From WYZ-LMO2 sp038731605 (lineage in GTDB: Archaea > Halobacteriota > Archaeoglobi > Archaeoglobales > Archaeoglobaceae), in assembly GCA_038731605.1 (NCBI GenBank), contig JAVYQP010000007.1, forward strand, positions 1-63,817: a stretch of 63,817 nt of DNA, given 5' to 3'. The position numbers and the translations under genes are program-made. Under the pieces are notes generated by a model. That model saw only the letters and a program-made list of their open reading frames with translations, was not told where the DNA came from and ran no database searches. Below are positions 8,552 through 15,830 of the stretch, in pieces (within the stretch, counting starts at the first letter, position 1; each line of letters begins with the position of its first letter).

Positions 8552-9474
8552 GAGCCGAGGACAAAATACTCTCCCAACTTGAGCTCGTGAAAGAGAGCGG
8601 AATTCTGCAAAGCGAGATAGCGAAGACCTTGAACCTTTCGAAGTCCACGGTTTCAGATATTCTGTCGGAGCTCGAGGAGAGAAAGTTGGTCGTCAGGGAG
8701 GAGATCTCCCAAAAGTCTTACAGAGTCTGGCTCGCCAAATACTACCCCGGAGCCATAGAAGACGTGGTAAGATTGGGGATTCTCAAAGCGAGCGAGTATG
8801 GGAAAGTTGTTTACGCTGGAGAAAAAGTTGGGGCGATTTTCAAAGTTTACAGAAATGCAGTAGAGGCGACGAAGGACTTGGTTCACGGCGTTACCGACAT
8901 CGTCGCATCGCCATTCATCACCCAAGCTTTTTTCGGAGTTTTAATGAAGAACATAAAGATCTTCAGAGTCGTTGCGATGAACGGAAGCGGAGTGGTTTTC
9001 TCAAGCGGAAGAAGGTTTGGTTGCTCGGAGTTTTCGACAATGGAGAGAATTCTGAGGAGGTATCTGAGGGTGAAAAACTTCAACGAGGACATAAAGTTCT
9101 TCGATAGCCCGGAGGAGATGATCTCGGAGCTCAAAAATCTTCGGGGAATTGCGATATGGGAACCATACCTCTCGAGCTTCGATGAAGTTGAGAGATTCAA
9201 CGAAGTGGTTGGGGACTTCGTTTGCTGTTCTCTTGCGGTGAACAAGGCTTTTCTTGAGAAAAATCAGAACCTCTTCGAAGATTTCGTCAGCGAATACGAC
9301 CGATCTAAGCCAAGCCAAGGAGTGAGAAAGCTTGCGGAAATGCTCGGAATGTCTGAAGAGATTGTGAAAAAGTCCCTGAATAGCTATCGCTTCGATGTTG
9401 GCATTGAGGAGCTTGAAAAAGATGCAATGGAGCTAAGCTTTGGAAAGATCCAGGAGATCCTTAGCCTTTATTAG
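8548..9474 (+). CDS. HTH regulator fused to a solute-binding-protein-like sensor
   Basis: 308 residues. The first 65 form a winged helix-turn-helix (GILQSEIAKTLNLSKSTVSD as recognition region). From about 70 to the end the pattern resembles type 2 periplasmic binding proteins of the NMT1/ThiY group: GVTDIVASP, SGVVFSSG, SPEEM, IAIWEPY and CCSLAVN. No signal peptide is present, so it is cytoplasmic, and I infer a one-component regulator that binds a small ligand. It overlaps purB by ATGA and shares 42 bases tail to tail with pyrE. A purine- or pyrimidine-linked ligand is a guess from context only. Confidence 0.75.
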   Translation: MRAEDKILSQLELVKESGILQSEIAKTLNLSKSTVSDILSELEERKLVVREEISQKSYRVWLAKYYPGAIEDVVRLGILKASEYGKVVYAGEKVGAIFKVYRNAVEATKDLVHGVTDIVASPFITQAFFGVLMKNIKIFRVVAMNGSGVVFSSGRRFGCSEFSTMERILRRYLRVKNFNEDIKFFDSPEEMISELKNLRGIAIWEPYLSSFDEVERFNEVVGDFVCCSLAVNKAFLEKNQNLFEDFVSEYDRSKPSQGVRKLAEMLGMSEEIVKKSLNSYRFDVGIEELEKDAMELSFGKIQEILSLY

Positions 9475-9954
9475 TTCACTAAGCTTGATCAAGCTCTCAA
9501 ATTTAAGCCCAGATTCTTCTCTGTCCACGACCGCAACTATCGCCACAACTTCTCCTCCCCTCTCTTTCACCCTTTCCGCAACCGAGATCGCAGATCGTCC
9601 AGTTGTGATGACGTCTTCAACAACGACGACCTTATCACCTTTTTTCAGATCTCCTATCGCATCCCCGCCAAGTCCATAGGCTTTTTTCTCTTTTCTGAAG
9701 ATCACCAAAGGCTTCTTTGTCTTCAGCGATACCGCCACAGCGATCGGAACTCCGCCGAGCTCAATGCACGCAATTCTATCGAAATCGTATTTCTTCAGTT
9801 TCTTCGCCATCTCCTCTGCGATTTTTTCAAGTATCTCCGGGTAAGTGACAGCGATTTTTATGTCCACGTATACGTTGCTTTTTTTGCCCGATGACAGCGT
9901 AAAGTCCCCGAATTTCAAAGCCCCAACTTCCAAGAGCTTTTTTACGAGGGTCAC
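9433..9954 (-). CDS. pyrE: Orotate phosphoribosyltransferase
   Basis: Joins orotate to PRPP to give OMP in pyrimidine synthesis. The 173-residue protein carries the PRPP-binding loop VVVVEDVITTGRS (about 109-121), the catalytic-loop region FRKEKKAYG (about 86-94) and the start KFGDFTLSSGKKS. It starts at GTG 9954. A TATA-like TTAAAGTTTTT lies about 25-30 bases upstream on the minus strand. Its last 42 bases overlap the end of the convergent HTH-regulator gene. pyrB and pyrI lie 40 kb away. Confidence 0.95.
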   Translation of the reverse strand: MTLVKKLLEVGALKFGDFTLSSGKKSNVYVDIKIAVTYPEILEKIAEEMAKKLKKYDFDRIACIELGGVPIAVAVSLKTKKPLVIFRKEKKAYGLGGDAIGDLKKGDKVVVVEDVITTGRSAISVAERVKERGGEVVAIVAVVDREESGLKFESLIKLSELIKAKDLLDLSKA

Positions 9955-10022
9955 GCAAATAGTTCGTTGCGGGGTAGAAAAACTTTAACGTGATAAAGGG
10001 CTCTTAAATAAAAAATTTTTGA

Positions 10023-10370
10023 TTAAACACAGCCTGTTGGCTTTGGAAGTCCAGCGATTCTGCAAGCGTCCTTTGCTGGACCCTGCGGGAACAACTTGTA
10101 GATATACTGCAAGTCAACGTGTGGTCCGATGTCTTTCTTCGCCTGCTTTACAACCATCCTAATCGGCGGAGCGACTCCGTATTTTATGAAGTAGTCTCTC
10201 AGGTATTTTACGATTTTCCAGTGTTCCTCTGTTAGCTCAATTGGAGCTGGACTGAACCTTGTGTCTCTCGCCAAAGCCCTTGCAACTTCCTCGTCCCACT
10301 CTTCCCAATCTTGCAGAAAACCATCCTCGTCGAGCCTAAGCTTTTTCCCTTTTACCTCGAGTTCAGGCAT
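10023..10370 (-). CDS. dsrC: DsrC, sulfur carrier of dissimilatory sulfite reduction
   Basis: Small protein that carries the sulfite-derived sulfur as a trisulfide on dissimilatory sulfite reductase DsrAB and passes it to the membrane complex DsrMKJOP. The 115 residues end in CRIAGLPKPTGCV: C103 and the penultimate C114, ten residues apart, are the two redox cysteines that define true DsrC (TusE-like proteins often keep only the last). The gene is monocistronic, with a good ribosome binding site (GAGGTGATC) and TATA-like TTATTTAAGT at 10402-10411 on the minus strand. dsrAB is not in the window. Confidence 0.93.
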   Translation of the reverse strand: MPELEVKGKKLRLDEDGFLQDWEEWDEEVARALARDTRFSPAPIELTEEHWKIVKYLRDYFIKYGVAPPIRMVVKQAKKDIGPHVDLQYIYKLFPQGPAKDACRIAGLPKPTGCV

Positions 10371-10542
10371 TAGATCACCTCTCTCTATGCTCTACCCCTT
10401 ACTTAAATAATTTGCGGTTTTTGGTAAGTCTTTGCCTCGGCACTTTAATCTTACGATTGGTTCAAAATGAAATCGAAGCATTTTGAAGTAAAAATGGAGC
10501 GTGAATCGTGAAGAATATATATCGGGAGTTTAACAAGACACG
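10371..10542. promoter_or_regulatory. Divergent promoter region, dsrC / alaS
   Basis: 172 bases between the divergent starts of dsrC and alaS. The dsrC side has TTATTTAAGT (minus strand, 10402-10411) and GAGGTGATC just before the ATG. The alaS side has TATATAT at 10516-10522, about 21-27 bases before its ATG. The middle, about 10415-10510, shows no coding frame, tRNA or C/D box that I can support. Confidence 0.5.
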
Positions 10543-13236
10543 ATGACACTCGAAGAGGAGTATTTGGACATATCCTTCCTTAAAGAGAACGGATTTGTGA
10601 GAAAGAAGTGTCCAAAATGCCAAAAATACTTCTGGACTGCGGGAGATAGAGAGATTTGCGGAGATCCGCCTTGCGGTGGTTACACTTTCATCGACAATTC
10701 CCCGTTCACGAGATCTTTTGAGCTTTCGGAGATGCGAGAATTCTATTTGAAGTTCTTTGAGGAAAGAAACCATGCAAGGATCGAGAGGTATCCAGTTGTT
10801 GCGAGATGGAGAGACGACATTTATTTGACGATCGCAAGCATAGCAGATTTCCAGCCGTTCGTAACTTCTGGAATCGCTCCACCGCCAGCGAATCCGCTGA
10901 CGATTTCGCAACCATGTATAAGGCTCGACGATTTGGAGAGCGTCGGCAAAAGTGGGAGACATTTAACACTTTTCGAAATGATGGCACACCACGCTTTCAA
11001 CTACCCAGGCAAGGAGATTTACTGGAAAAATGAAACGGTTGCGTATTGCACAGAGCTCCTCGAGAAACTCGGGGTTAAGAGGGAAGAGATCGTTTACAAG
11101 GAGGAGCCTTGGGCTGGTGGCGGAAATGCTGGTCCTTGTCTCGAGGCAATAGTTCGTGGCTTAGAGCTCGCTACACTCGTGTTCATGAACTTGGAAGCGA
11201 GCGAAGATGGGGACATAGTGATAAAGGGGGAACGCTACAGGAAAATGCAGAACTACATAGTTGACACTGGCTACGGGCTTGAGAGATTCGTTTGGATGAG
11301 CAAGGGAAGCGCCACTGTTTACGATGCGATCTTCAGCGAAGTTATCGACAAGATCTATACGTTCTCTGGGCTGAGGGAACTCAAAAACAAGGACACAAGA
11401 AGGCTTGTGGCAGAATCCACGAGATTGTTTGGAGTTGGGCTTCCAAGAGATAGGATCCATGCCGAGCTTGCGAAGAAGTTTGAAATGGATGAAAAAGAGG
11501 TCGGAGAGATAATCGAGGCAATCTCTAAGGTCTATGCGCTCGCAGATCATACGAGATGTGTTCTCTTCATGCTCGGCGACGGTCTTGTCCCATCGAATGC
11601 CGGTGCTGGCTACTTGGCAAGGCTGATGATAAGGAGGTGCCTGAGAATTGCAGAAGAGCTTCAGCTAAACGCTGAAATCTTCGATCTCCTCGAGATTCAC
11701 AGCAAAAAACTCGGAGTAGACTTCGAGATCTCGATGGAAGTCATAAAAGAGATCCTTGAACTCGAGAAAGATCGCTTTAGATCGACGATCGAAAAGGGGA
11801 TAAAGTTCGTGGAGAGAGTTGTGGAGAAAAAGAAGAGAATAGGGAAGGAGGATCTAATAGAGTTCTACGACTCCCATGGCTTGCCTGCGGAGCTTGTAGC
11901 GAAGATCGCAAGAGAAAAAGGCGCAGAAGTTGAGAGCGTTGACATCTACGCAGAGCTCGCTAAAAGACATTCGAGAGCTGAGAAAGAGAAGAAGGAGGTT
12001 ATAAAGTTGCAGAGGAGTTATCCAAAAACGGAAAAGCTTTACTATGAAAATCCGAAGCTCTTTGAGTTCTCCGCTAAGGTTTTGGGCTTTGAAAATGGAT
12101 ATATCATCCTCGACAGAACCGCTTTCTATCCGGAGAGCGGTGGGCAAGAGAGCGACGTTGGCTACTTGCTCGTGAACGGAGAAAAGTTCAGGGTTTCGAA
12201 GGTCATCGACGTCGATGGTGTGGTTTTGCACAAGGTTGAGGGGTTGAAGGGGATAAGCGGTGAGGTTAAAGGAGTCATAGACGAGGAGAAGAGGCTTAGA
12301 CACATGCGCCACCATTCGGCGACGCATCTATTGCTTTACACGCTCCAGAAAATCTACGGGAAGCACATATGGCAAGCTGGAGCGAAGAAAGAAGCGGAAA
12401 AGGCGAGGCTCGATGTTACGCACTACAAGAAGATCAGCGAGGAAGAGGTTAGGAAAATCGAGGAAATGGTGAACAAAGAGGTCTTTGCGAACAAGCCAAT
12501 ACAATGGTTCTGGATGGATAGAATTGAAGCGGAGAAGAAGTTCGGGTTCAGATTGTATCAGGGTGGAGTCCCGCCGGGGAGAGAGATAAGGATTGTCCGT
12601 GTTGGGGACGACGTTCAGGCTTGTGGTGGAACGCATTGCTCGAGCACTGGCGAGATAGGGATGATAAAGATTCTAAGCGTTGATTCGATCCAAGATGGAG
12701 TTATTCGCTTTGAGTTCGCAGTCGCAGAGGCGGCTCTTGAGGCGATCGCAAGGATGGAGTCTTTGCTCAAAGAGTCGAGCAAAATCCTAAGAGTTGAGCC
12801 AAAGGTTTTACCGAAGACTGTGGAGAGATTTTTCGAGGAGTGGAAGGAACAAAGGAAAGAGATCGAGAGACTAAAGGAGGAACTTTCGAAGCTTAGGGGA
12901 GAGGCCTTGCTCAGAAGTGCGGAGGAGTTCAACTCTGTGAAGGTTGTTGTCGACGTTCTCGACGTTGATATGAAAGAACTGCTGAAATTAGGCGAGTTCT
13001 TAGCCAAGCGGGGAGCGGTTGGTTGCTTGATGGCAAAAGGAGAAGGAAAAGTGTTCGTCGTTGCGTTCGCATCTGGAAACTACGATGCGAGGGAGATTAT
13101 AAAGGAGGTGGGAAGCTATGCAAAGGGAAGCGGGGGAGGGAGAAAGGAGATTGCCCAAGGAGCACTCGCAGTGCTCCCAAGCAGAGAAGAAGTCCTCGGT
13201 ATCGTCTTTGAGTATCTTGCAAGGAAAAAAGGTTGA
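10543..13236 (+). CDS. alaS: Alanyl-tRNA synthetase
   Basis: Charges tRNA-Ala and edits mischarged Ser and Gly. The 897 residues are in the archaeal size range, with the archaeal N-terminal extension before the class II catalytic core. The editing/SAD domain carries HHSATHLL and CGGTHCSS, the zinc-type ligands HxxxH and CxxxH. A coiled-coil segment (RKEIERLKEELSKL) and a C-terminal DHHA1-like glycine-rich end (KGSGGGRKE) follow. The last bases overlap the start of cofE. Its own TATA element lies at 10516-10522. Confidence 0.97.
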   Translation: MTLEEEYLDISFLKENGFVRKKCPKCQKYFWTAGDREICGDPPCGGYTFIDNSPFTRSFELSEMREFYLKFFEERNHARIERYPVVARWRDDIYLTIASIADFQPFVTSGIAPPPANPLTISQPCIRLDDLESVGKSGRHLTLFEMMAHHAFNYPGKEIYWKNETVAYCTELLEKLGVKREEIVYKEEPWAGGGNAGPCLEAIVRGLELATLVFMNLEASEDGDIVIKGERYRKMQNYIVDTGYGLERFVWMSKGSATVYDAIFSEVIDKIYTFSGLRELKNKDTRRLVAESTRLFGVGLPRDRIHAELAKKFEMDEKEVGEIIEAISKVYALADHTRCVLFMLGDGLVPSNAGAGYLARLMIRRCLRIAEELQLNAEIFDLLEIHSKKLGVDFEISMEVIKEILELEKDRFRSTIEKGIKFVERVVEKKKRIGKEDLIEFYDSHGLPAELVAKIAREKGAEVESVDIYAELAKRHSRAEKEKKEVIKLQRSYPKTEKLYYENPKLFEFSAKVLGFENGYIILDRTAFYPESGGQESDVGYLLVNGEKFRVSKVIDVDGVVLHKVEGLKGISGEVKGVIDEEKRLRHMRHHSATHLLLYTLQKIYGKHIWQAGAKKEAEKARLDVTHYKKISEEEVRKIEEMVNKEVFANKPIQWFWMDRIEAEKKFGFRLYQGGVPPGREIRIVRVGDDVQACGGTHCSSTGEIGMIKILSVDSIQDGVIRFEFAVAEAALEAIARMESLLKESSKILRVEPKVLPKTVERFFEEWKEQRKEIERLKEELSKLRGEALLRSAEEFNSVKVVVDVLDVDMKELLKLGEFLAKRGAVGCLMAKGEGKVFVVAFASGNYDAREIIKEVGSYAKGSGGGRKEIAQGALAVLPSREEVLGIVFEYLARKKG

Positions 13237-13972
13237 AGTAATCCCAGTCTTAGGGCTTCCGATCATCAAAGAGGGCGACAACATAGCGAAGCTCATAATG
13301 GAGAGGGCTGAAGTTAGAGATGGGGACATAGTGGTGATTTGCTCAACGATCGTTTCAAAGTCGGAAGGGAGGGTTAGAAATCTTTCGGATTATAAACCCA
13401 GCCCCCTTGCGTTCGAGTTGAGCAAAAAAGTTTCAAAACCTCCGGAGTTCATTCAAGCGGTTATCGAGGAGAGCGAAGAAATCCTGATAAAGGAGCCTTT
13501 TTTACTTGTAAAAGCGAAATACGGGAACATTTGCGTTAACGCTGGAGTAGATGCGTCGAACATCGACAAGGGGAAGATTTTGCTCCCACCACTTGATCCA
13601 GACAAAAGTGCGGAGAGAATTCGAGTTGAGTTCGAGAAGCTCGGCAGGAAAGTTGGAGTCATCGTTACAGACACGAACGGGAGATGCTTTAGAAAAGGCG
13701 TCGTTGGAATTGCGATGGGCGTTTCAGGAGTTTGCGTTATGAGGGACTGGAGAGGAGAAAGTGATCTCTACGGAAACGTCCTCGAAGTCACAGTTGAGTG
13801 CGTTGCGGATGAGATCGCTGCGTTTGCAAATCTCATCATGGGCGAAGCGGGTGATGGGATTCCAGCTGTAGTGATCCGTGGCTTGAAATTGCTCGGCAAT
13901 GGTAGTTCTAAGGAGATAATAAGGAGCGAGGAGGAAGACGTAATCCGAAGATGCCTGAGAAAGTGCTACTGA
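13217..13972 (+). CDS. cofE: Coenzyme F420-0:L-glutamate ligase
   Basis: Adds glutamate residues to F420-0 using GTP, finishing the deazaflavin coenzyme used in the C1 pathway. The family pattern is clear: IPVLGLP near the start, NAGVDASNID, LPPLDPD, VIVTDTNGRCFR, then ECVADEIAAFANL. From TTG 13217 the protein has 251 residues, the length expected for this family. No ATG or GTG lies near the conserved start, and the longer frame from 13118 would run through alaS. It overlaps alaS by 20 bases and the ATP-grasp gene by 22. Confidence 0.93.
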   Translation: MQGKKVEVIPVLGLPIIKEGDNIAKLIMERAEVRDGDIVVICSTIVSKSEGRVRNLSDYKPSPLAFELSKKVSKPPEFIQAVIEESEEILIKEPFLLVKAKYGNICVNAGVDASNIDKGKILLPPLDPDKSAERIRVEFEKLGRKVGVIVTDTNGRCFRKGVVGIAMGVSGVCVMRDWRGESDLYGNVLEVTVECVADEIAAFANLIMGEAGDGIPAVVIRGLKLLGNGSSKEIIRSEEEDVIRRCLRKCY

Positions 13973-14976
13973 TCGGGACAAACGTGAGAAATGTTGCAGA
14001 ATCTGCGAAGAAAGCTGGCTATGAAGTCTATGCGATAACGAAGTTCCCAGACCTCGATCTTAGGCTTTACTGCGAAAAGGTTTACGAAATTCGCAGCAAT
14101 GCTCGTGAACTCGCCGAAAGAGTTGCGCAGGAAAAGAACGCAAAGGTTGTGCTTTGCTCCAACGCAGAAACGCTCGAAGTGAACGCCGAACTGCTTTGCA
14201 ATGAGCCAAGAGTTGCGAAGAGAATTGTGGACAAGCTGAATTTTTATAGAACGCTTGAAAAATGTGGAATCCCTCACCCAGAGTTGCTAAAAAAGCCTGA
14301 AGAGAGAACCATAGTGAAGCCAAGATTTGGTGGGGGAGGGGAGGGAATAAAGTTCGGCGAAGAAGCGAACGGCGACTTTATTCTGCAGAGGTTTGTAGAA
14401 GGAATCCCTTGTAGTGTTTCGCTCATGTGTGGAAAGGAGATAGTCCCGATTGCGTGCAACTACATCTTCTCAGGCTGGAAAGAGATGAACGCAGAGGGTT
14501 TTCGATACAGCGGGAATCTAACACCACTGAAGGTTAGCGGGGAGAAGATAAAAAAGCTGGAAAAATTGGCAATCGAAACCGCTGAGCTCTTTGAGCTTCG
14601 AGGCTCAGTCGGAGTTGACTTCATTCTTGCAGACGAGGCTTACGTCCTTGAACTGAATCCGAGGTTTCAGGGCTCTTTAGACAGCGTGGAGATGAGTTGC
14701 GACGTGAACCTTTTTTCCATGCACGTGAGGGCTTTTGAAGGTGGAAGAGTTGAGAAACCCTCAGCGAAGCGATTTGCGATTCGAGCAATCTTGTTCGCAC
14801 ACGAGGACATGGTAGTGAGGAGAGACCTCACGGGAAACCCCTTCTACGCAGACGTTCCCTTTGGGTCCTATAGGAAAGGAGACCCCTTGGTTTCAATTCT
14901 TGCCTGCGGAGATTATGGAGAGGTTTTGAGAAAAGTCATTGAGAGAAGAGATCTCTTTCTGAAGCTCATAGCTTGA
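13951..14976 (+). CDS. ATP-grasp carboligase of unknown substrate (COG2232-like)
   Basis: 341-residue ATP-grasp enzyme that should form an acyl-phosphate and ligate it to an amine or similar nucleophile. A Rossmann-like pre-domain (LLIGTNVRNVAESAKKAGYE) is followed by IVKPRFGGGGEGI (nucleotide-binding lysine and glycine-rich loop) and the metal-binding VLELNPRFQGS. The type occurs in methanogens and Archaeoglobus and resembles carbamoyl-phosphate-synthetase-like ligases more than RimK. It starts inside cofE, so co-expression with F420 synthesis is likely. A role in cofactor tailoring is inferred from that context only. It is not CofF, which is RimK-like. Confidence 0.75.
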   Translation: MPEKVLLIGTNVRNVAESAKKAGYEVYAITKFPDLDLRLYCEKVYEIRSNARELAERVAQEKNAKVVLCSNAETLEVNAELLCNEPRVAKRIVDKLNFYRTLEKCGIPHPELLKKPEERTIVKPRFGGGGEGIKFGEEANGDFILQRFVEGIPCSVSLMCGKEIVPIACNYIFSGWKEMNAEGFRYSGNLTPLKVSGEKIKKLEKLAIETAELFELRGSVGVDFILADEAYVLELNPRFQGSLDSVEMSCDVNLFSMHVRAFEGGRVEKPSAKRFAIRAILFAHEDMVVRRDLTGNPFYADVPFGSYRKGDPLVSILACGDYGEVLRKVIERRDLFLKLIA

Positions 14977-15241
14977 CAAGCCTCAATGGTTTGATTTGAT
15001 CTGTCGTCAGTTCGATCGTTTCTGCCTTACCACAGGTTAATCTTAGCCAGAGAGAAAAGGTAAAGAGCCAAATATTTTTGACATTGGAACCCAAACTCGA
15101 GAAATCTCAAGCCAGATCGATAAGAGTCCGCATAAGATTGAGTTGCTCAGCAATGTTGAGCTTCATAGAGTCAACTCCAATTTTCTCAAAAGCCATAGAA
15201 TTGCCGGAGATTCGAAGAGAGATAAAAGCCAGAAAAATAAA
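14977..15241. other. 265-base spacer without a supportable gene
   Basis: Between the ATP-grasp gene and the minus-strand tRNA-Thr. On the minus strand an ATG at about 15196 opens a 29-codon frame that stops at TGA. Past that stop the same frame stays open for about 47 more codons, to a stop inside the ATP-grasp gene. I regard this as a possible decayed fragment at most. No C/D box or tRNA fragment was found. Confidence 0.3.
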
Positions 15242-15314
15242 AGCCGCCGGCGGGGTTTGAACCCGCGACCTGGTGATTACAAGTCACCCGCTCTGCCAGC
15301 TGAGCCACGGCGGC
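15242..15314 (-). tRNA. tRNA-Thr(UGU)
   Basis: 73-base cloverleaf on the minus strand: acceptor GCCGCCG/CGGCGGC, anticodon loop CTTGTAA (anticodon TGT), T loop TTCAAAC, discriminator T, no encoded CCA and no intron. It decodes ACA and other ACN codons. It is identical to the tRNA-Thr(CGU) at 6466-6538 except for the first anticodon base. TTTAATTAAC on the minus strand (about 15339-15348) lies at promoter distance upstream. Confidence 0.97.
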
Positions 15315-15627
15315 GTCTAAAGATTGGTCAAAGGAGGGTTAATTAAACTTTTGTTCTCTCACTGCATTGAACGATATGGCTCGATAATCTTTTGGATCTC
15401 GCATCGATTGGAAAAGAATCTACTACGAAGCAACCAAAGTCTTTGAGAACCTTTTCTAAGACCTCCTTGTATCTCTTCCCACAGAGAGAATACATCTCGT
15501 CGTATTCATGTATTCCCCCATCTGCTCAGATAAACACTCGACGAGCTAAAATCATCAATTCGTCGAACATCTTAACAAGTCAAAGTCACTTTCCAATTTA
15601 TTCGCTCATCAACTCAAAACTAAAAAA
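15315..15627 (-). pseudogene. Inter-tRNA spacer with a stop-interrupted reading frame
   Basis: 313 bases between two minus-strand tRNA genes without an intact gene. From an ATG at 15570 to a TAA at 15343 one frame of 75 codons is open except for a TGA at codon 15. The translation downstream looks protein-like (GIHEYDEMYSLCGKRYKEVL, then a DSFPID segment). An internal ATG at 15495 would give an intact 50-residue product. I do not recognise the family. It could be a decayed mobile-element gene, since tRNA clusters are common insertion sites, a real small gene, or chance. Confidence 0.35.
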
Positions 15628-15711
15628 CGCCGGGGGTGGGATTTGAACCCACGCGGGCTAAGCCCAGTAGATCTCGAGTCTACCGCCTTAGCCGGACTCG
15701 GCAACCCCGGC
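15628..15711 (-). tRNA. tRNA-Ser(CGA)
   Basis: 84-base class II tRNA on the minus strand: acceptor GCCGGGG/CCCCGGC, D-arm TGCCGAGTCCGGC, anticodon stem GTAGA/TCTAC around CTCGAGA (anticodon CGA), a long variable arm (GGGCTTAGCCC) and T loop TTCAAAT. Discriminator G supports serine over leucine. There is no intron and no encoded CCA. It decodes UCG. A TATA-like box at 15740-15745, shared with the divergent aIF2-alpha gene, lies about 28 bases upstream. Confidence 0.95.
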
Positions 15712-15830
15712 TTTAGTTTTCTTGACTTGAGCTTTTAACTTATAAACCTTTCTCGTATAACTGTGAGCAAAGCTTTGGGAAAACTTAAGCTTTGGGAAAA
15801 CTTAAATTCATCACGCCATAGCTTTTACGG
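15712..15830. promoter_or_regulatory. Divergent promoter, tRNA-Ser / aIF2-alpha, with tandem repeat
   Basis: TTATAA at 15740-15745 is palindromic and at usable distance for tRNA-Ser (minus strand, about 28 bases). It could also serve the plus-strand aIF2-alpha gene with a leader of roughly 60 bases. Inside that leader two perfect 17-base copies of AAGCTTTGGGAAAACTT lie head to tail at 15770-15786 and 15787-15803. The assignment of the box is by eye. Confidence 0.5.
15770..15803 (+). repeat. Two perfect tandem copies of a 17-base unit
   Basis: The unit AAGCTTTGGGAAAACTT occurs twice without spacer or mismatch, ending 27 bases before the aIF2-alpha ATG. The junction makes CTTAAG and AAGCTT palindromes. 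It may be a slippage duplication or an operator or leader element. Confidence 0.85.

Noticed and set aside
10023..10370. TusE-type protein for tRNA thiolation instead of DsrC
   Set aside because: Both C-terminal cysteines with ten residues between them are present, and the organism carries C1 and sulfate-reducer traits. TusE usually keeps only the last cysteine.
13118..13216. Longer cofE start inside alaS
   Set aside because: The 33 extra residues are basic, lack family similarity and are coded within the alaS C-terminal domain. CofE proteins begin just before the VEVIPVLGLP segment.
13951..14976. CofF or MptN glutamate ligase
   Set aside because: Those are RimK-type ATP-grasp proteins. This one has a carbamoyl-phosphate-synthetase-like pre-domain and different core motifs.
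15343..15570. Selenoprotein gene with TGA as selenocysteine
   Set aside because: No selenocysteine insertion hairpin was seen and Archaeoglobales are not known to encode the machinery. Pseudogene or chance is simpler.
15628..15711. tRNA-Leu
   Set aside because: The long variable arm fits Ser or Leu, but the anticodon loop gives CGA and the discriminator is G, both serine features in archaea.
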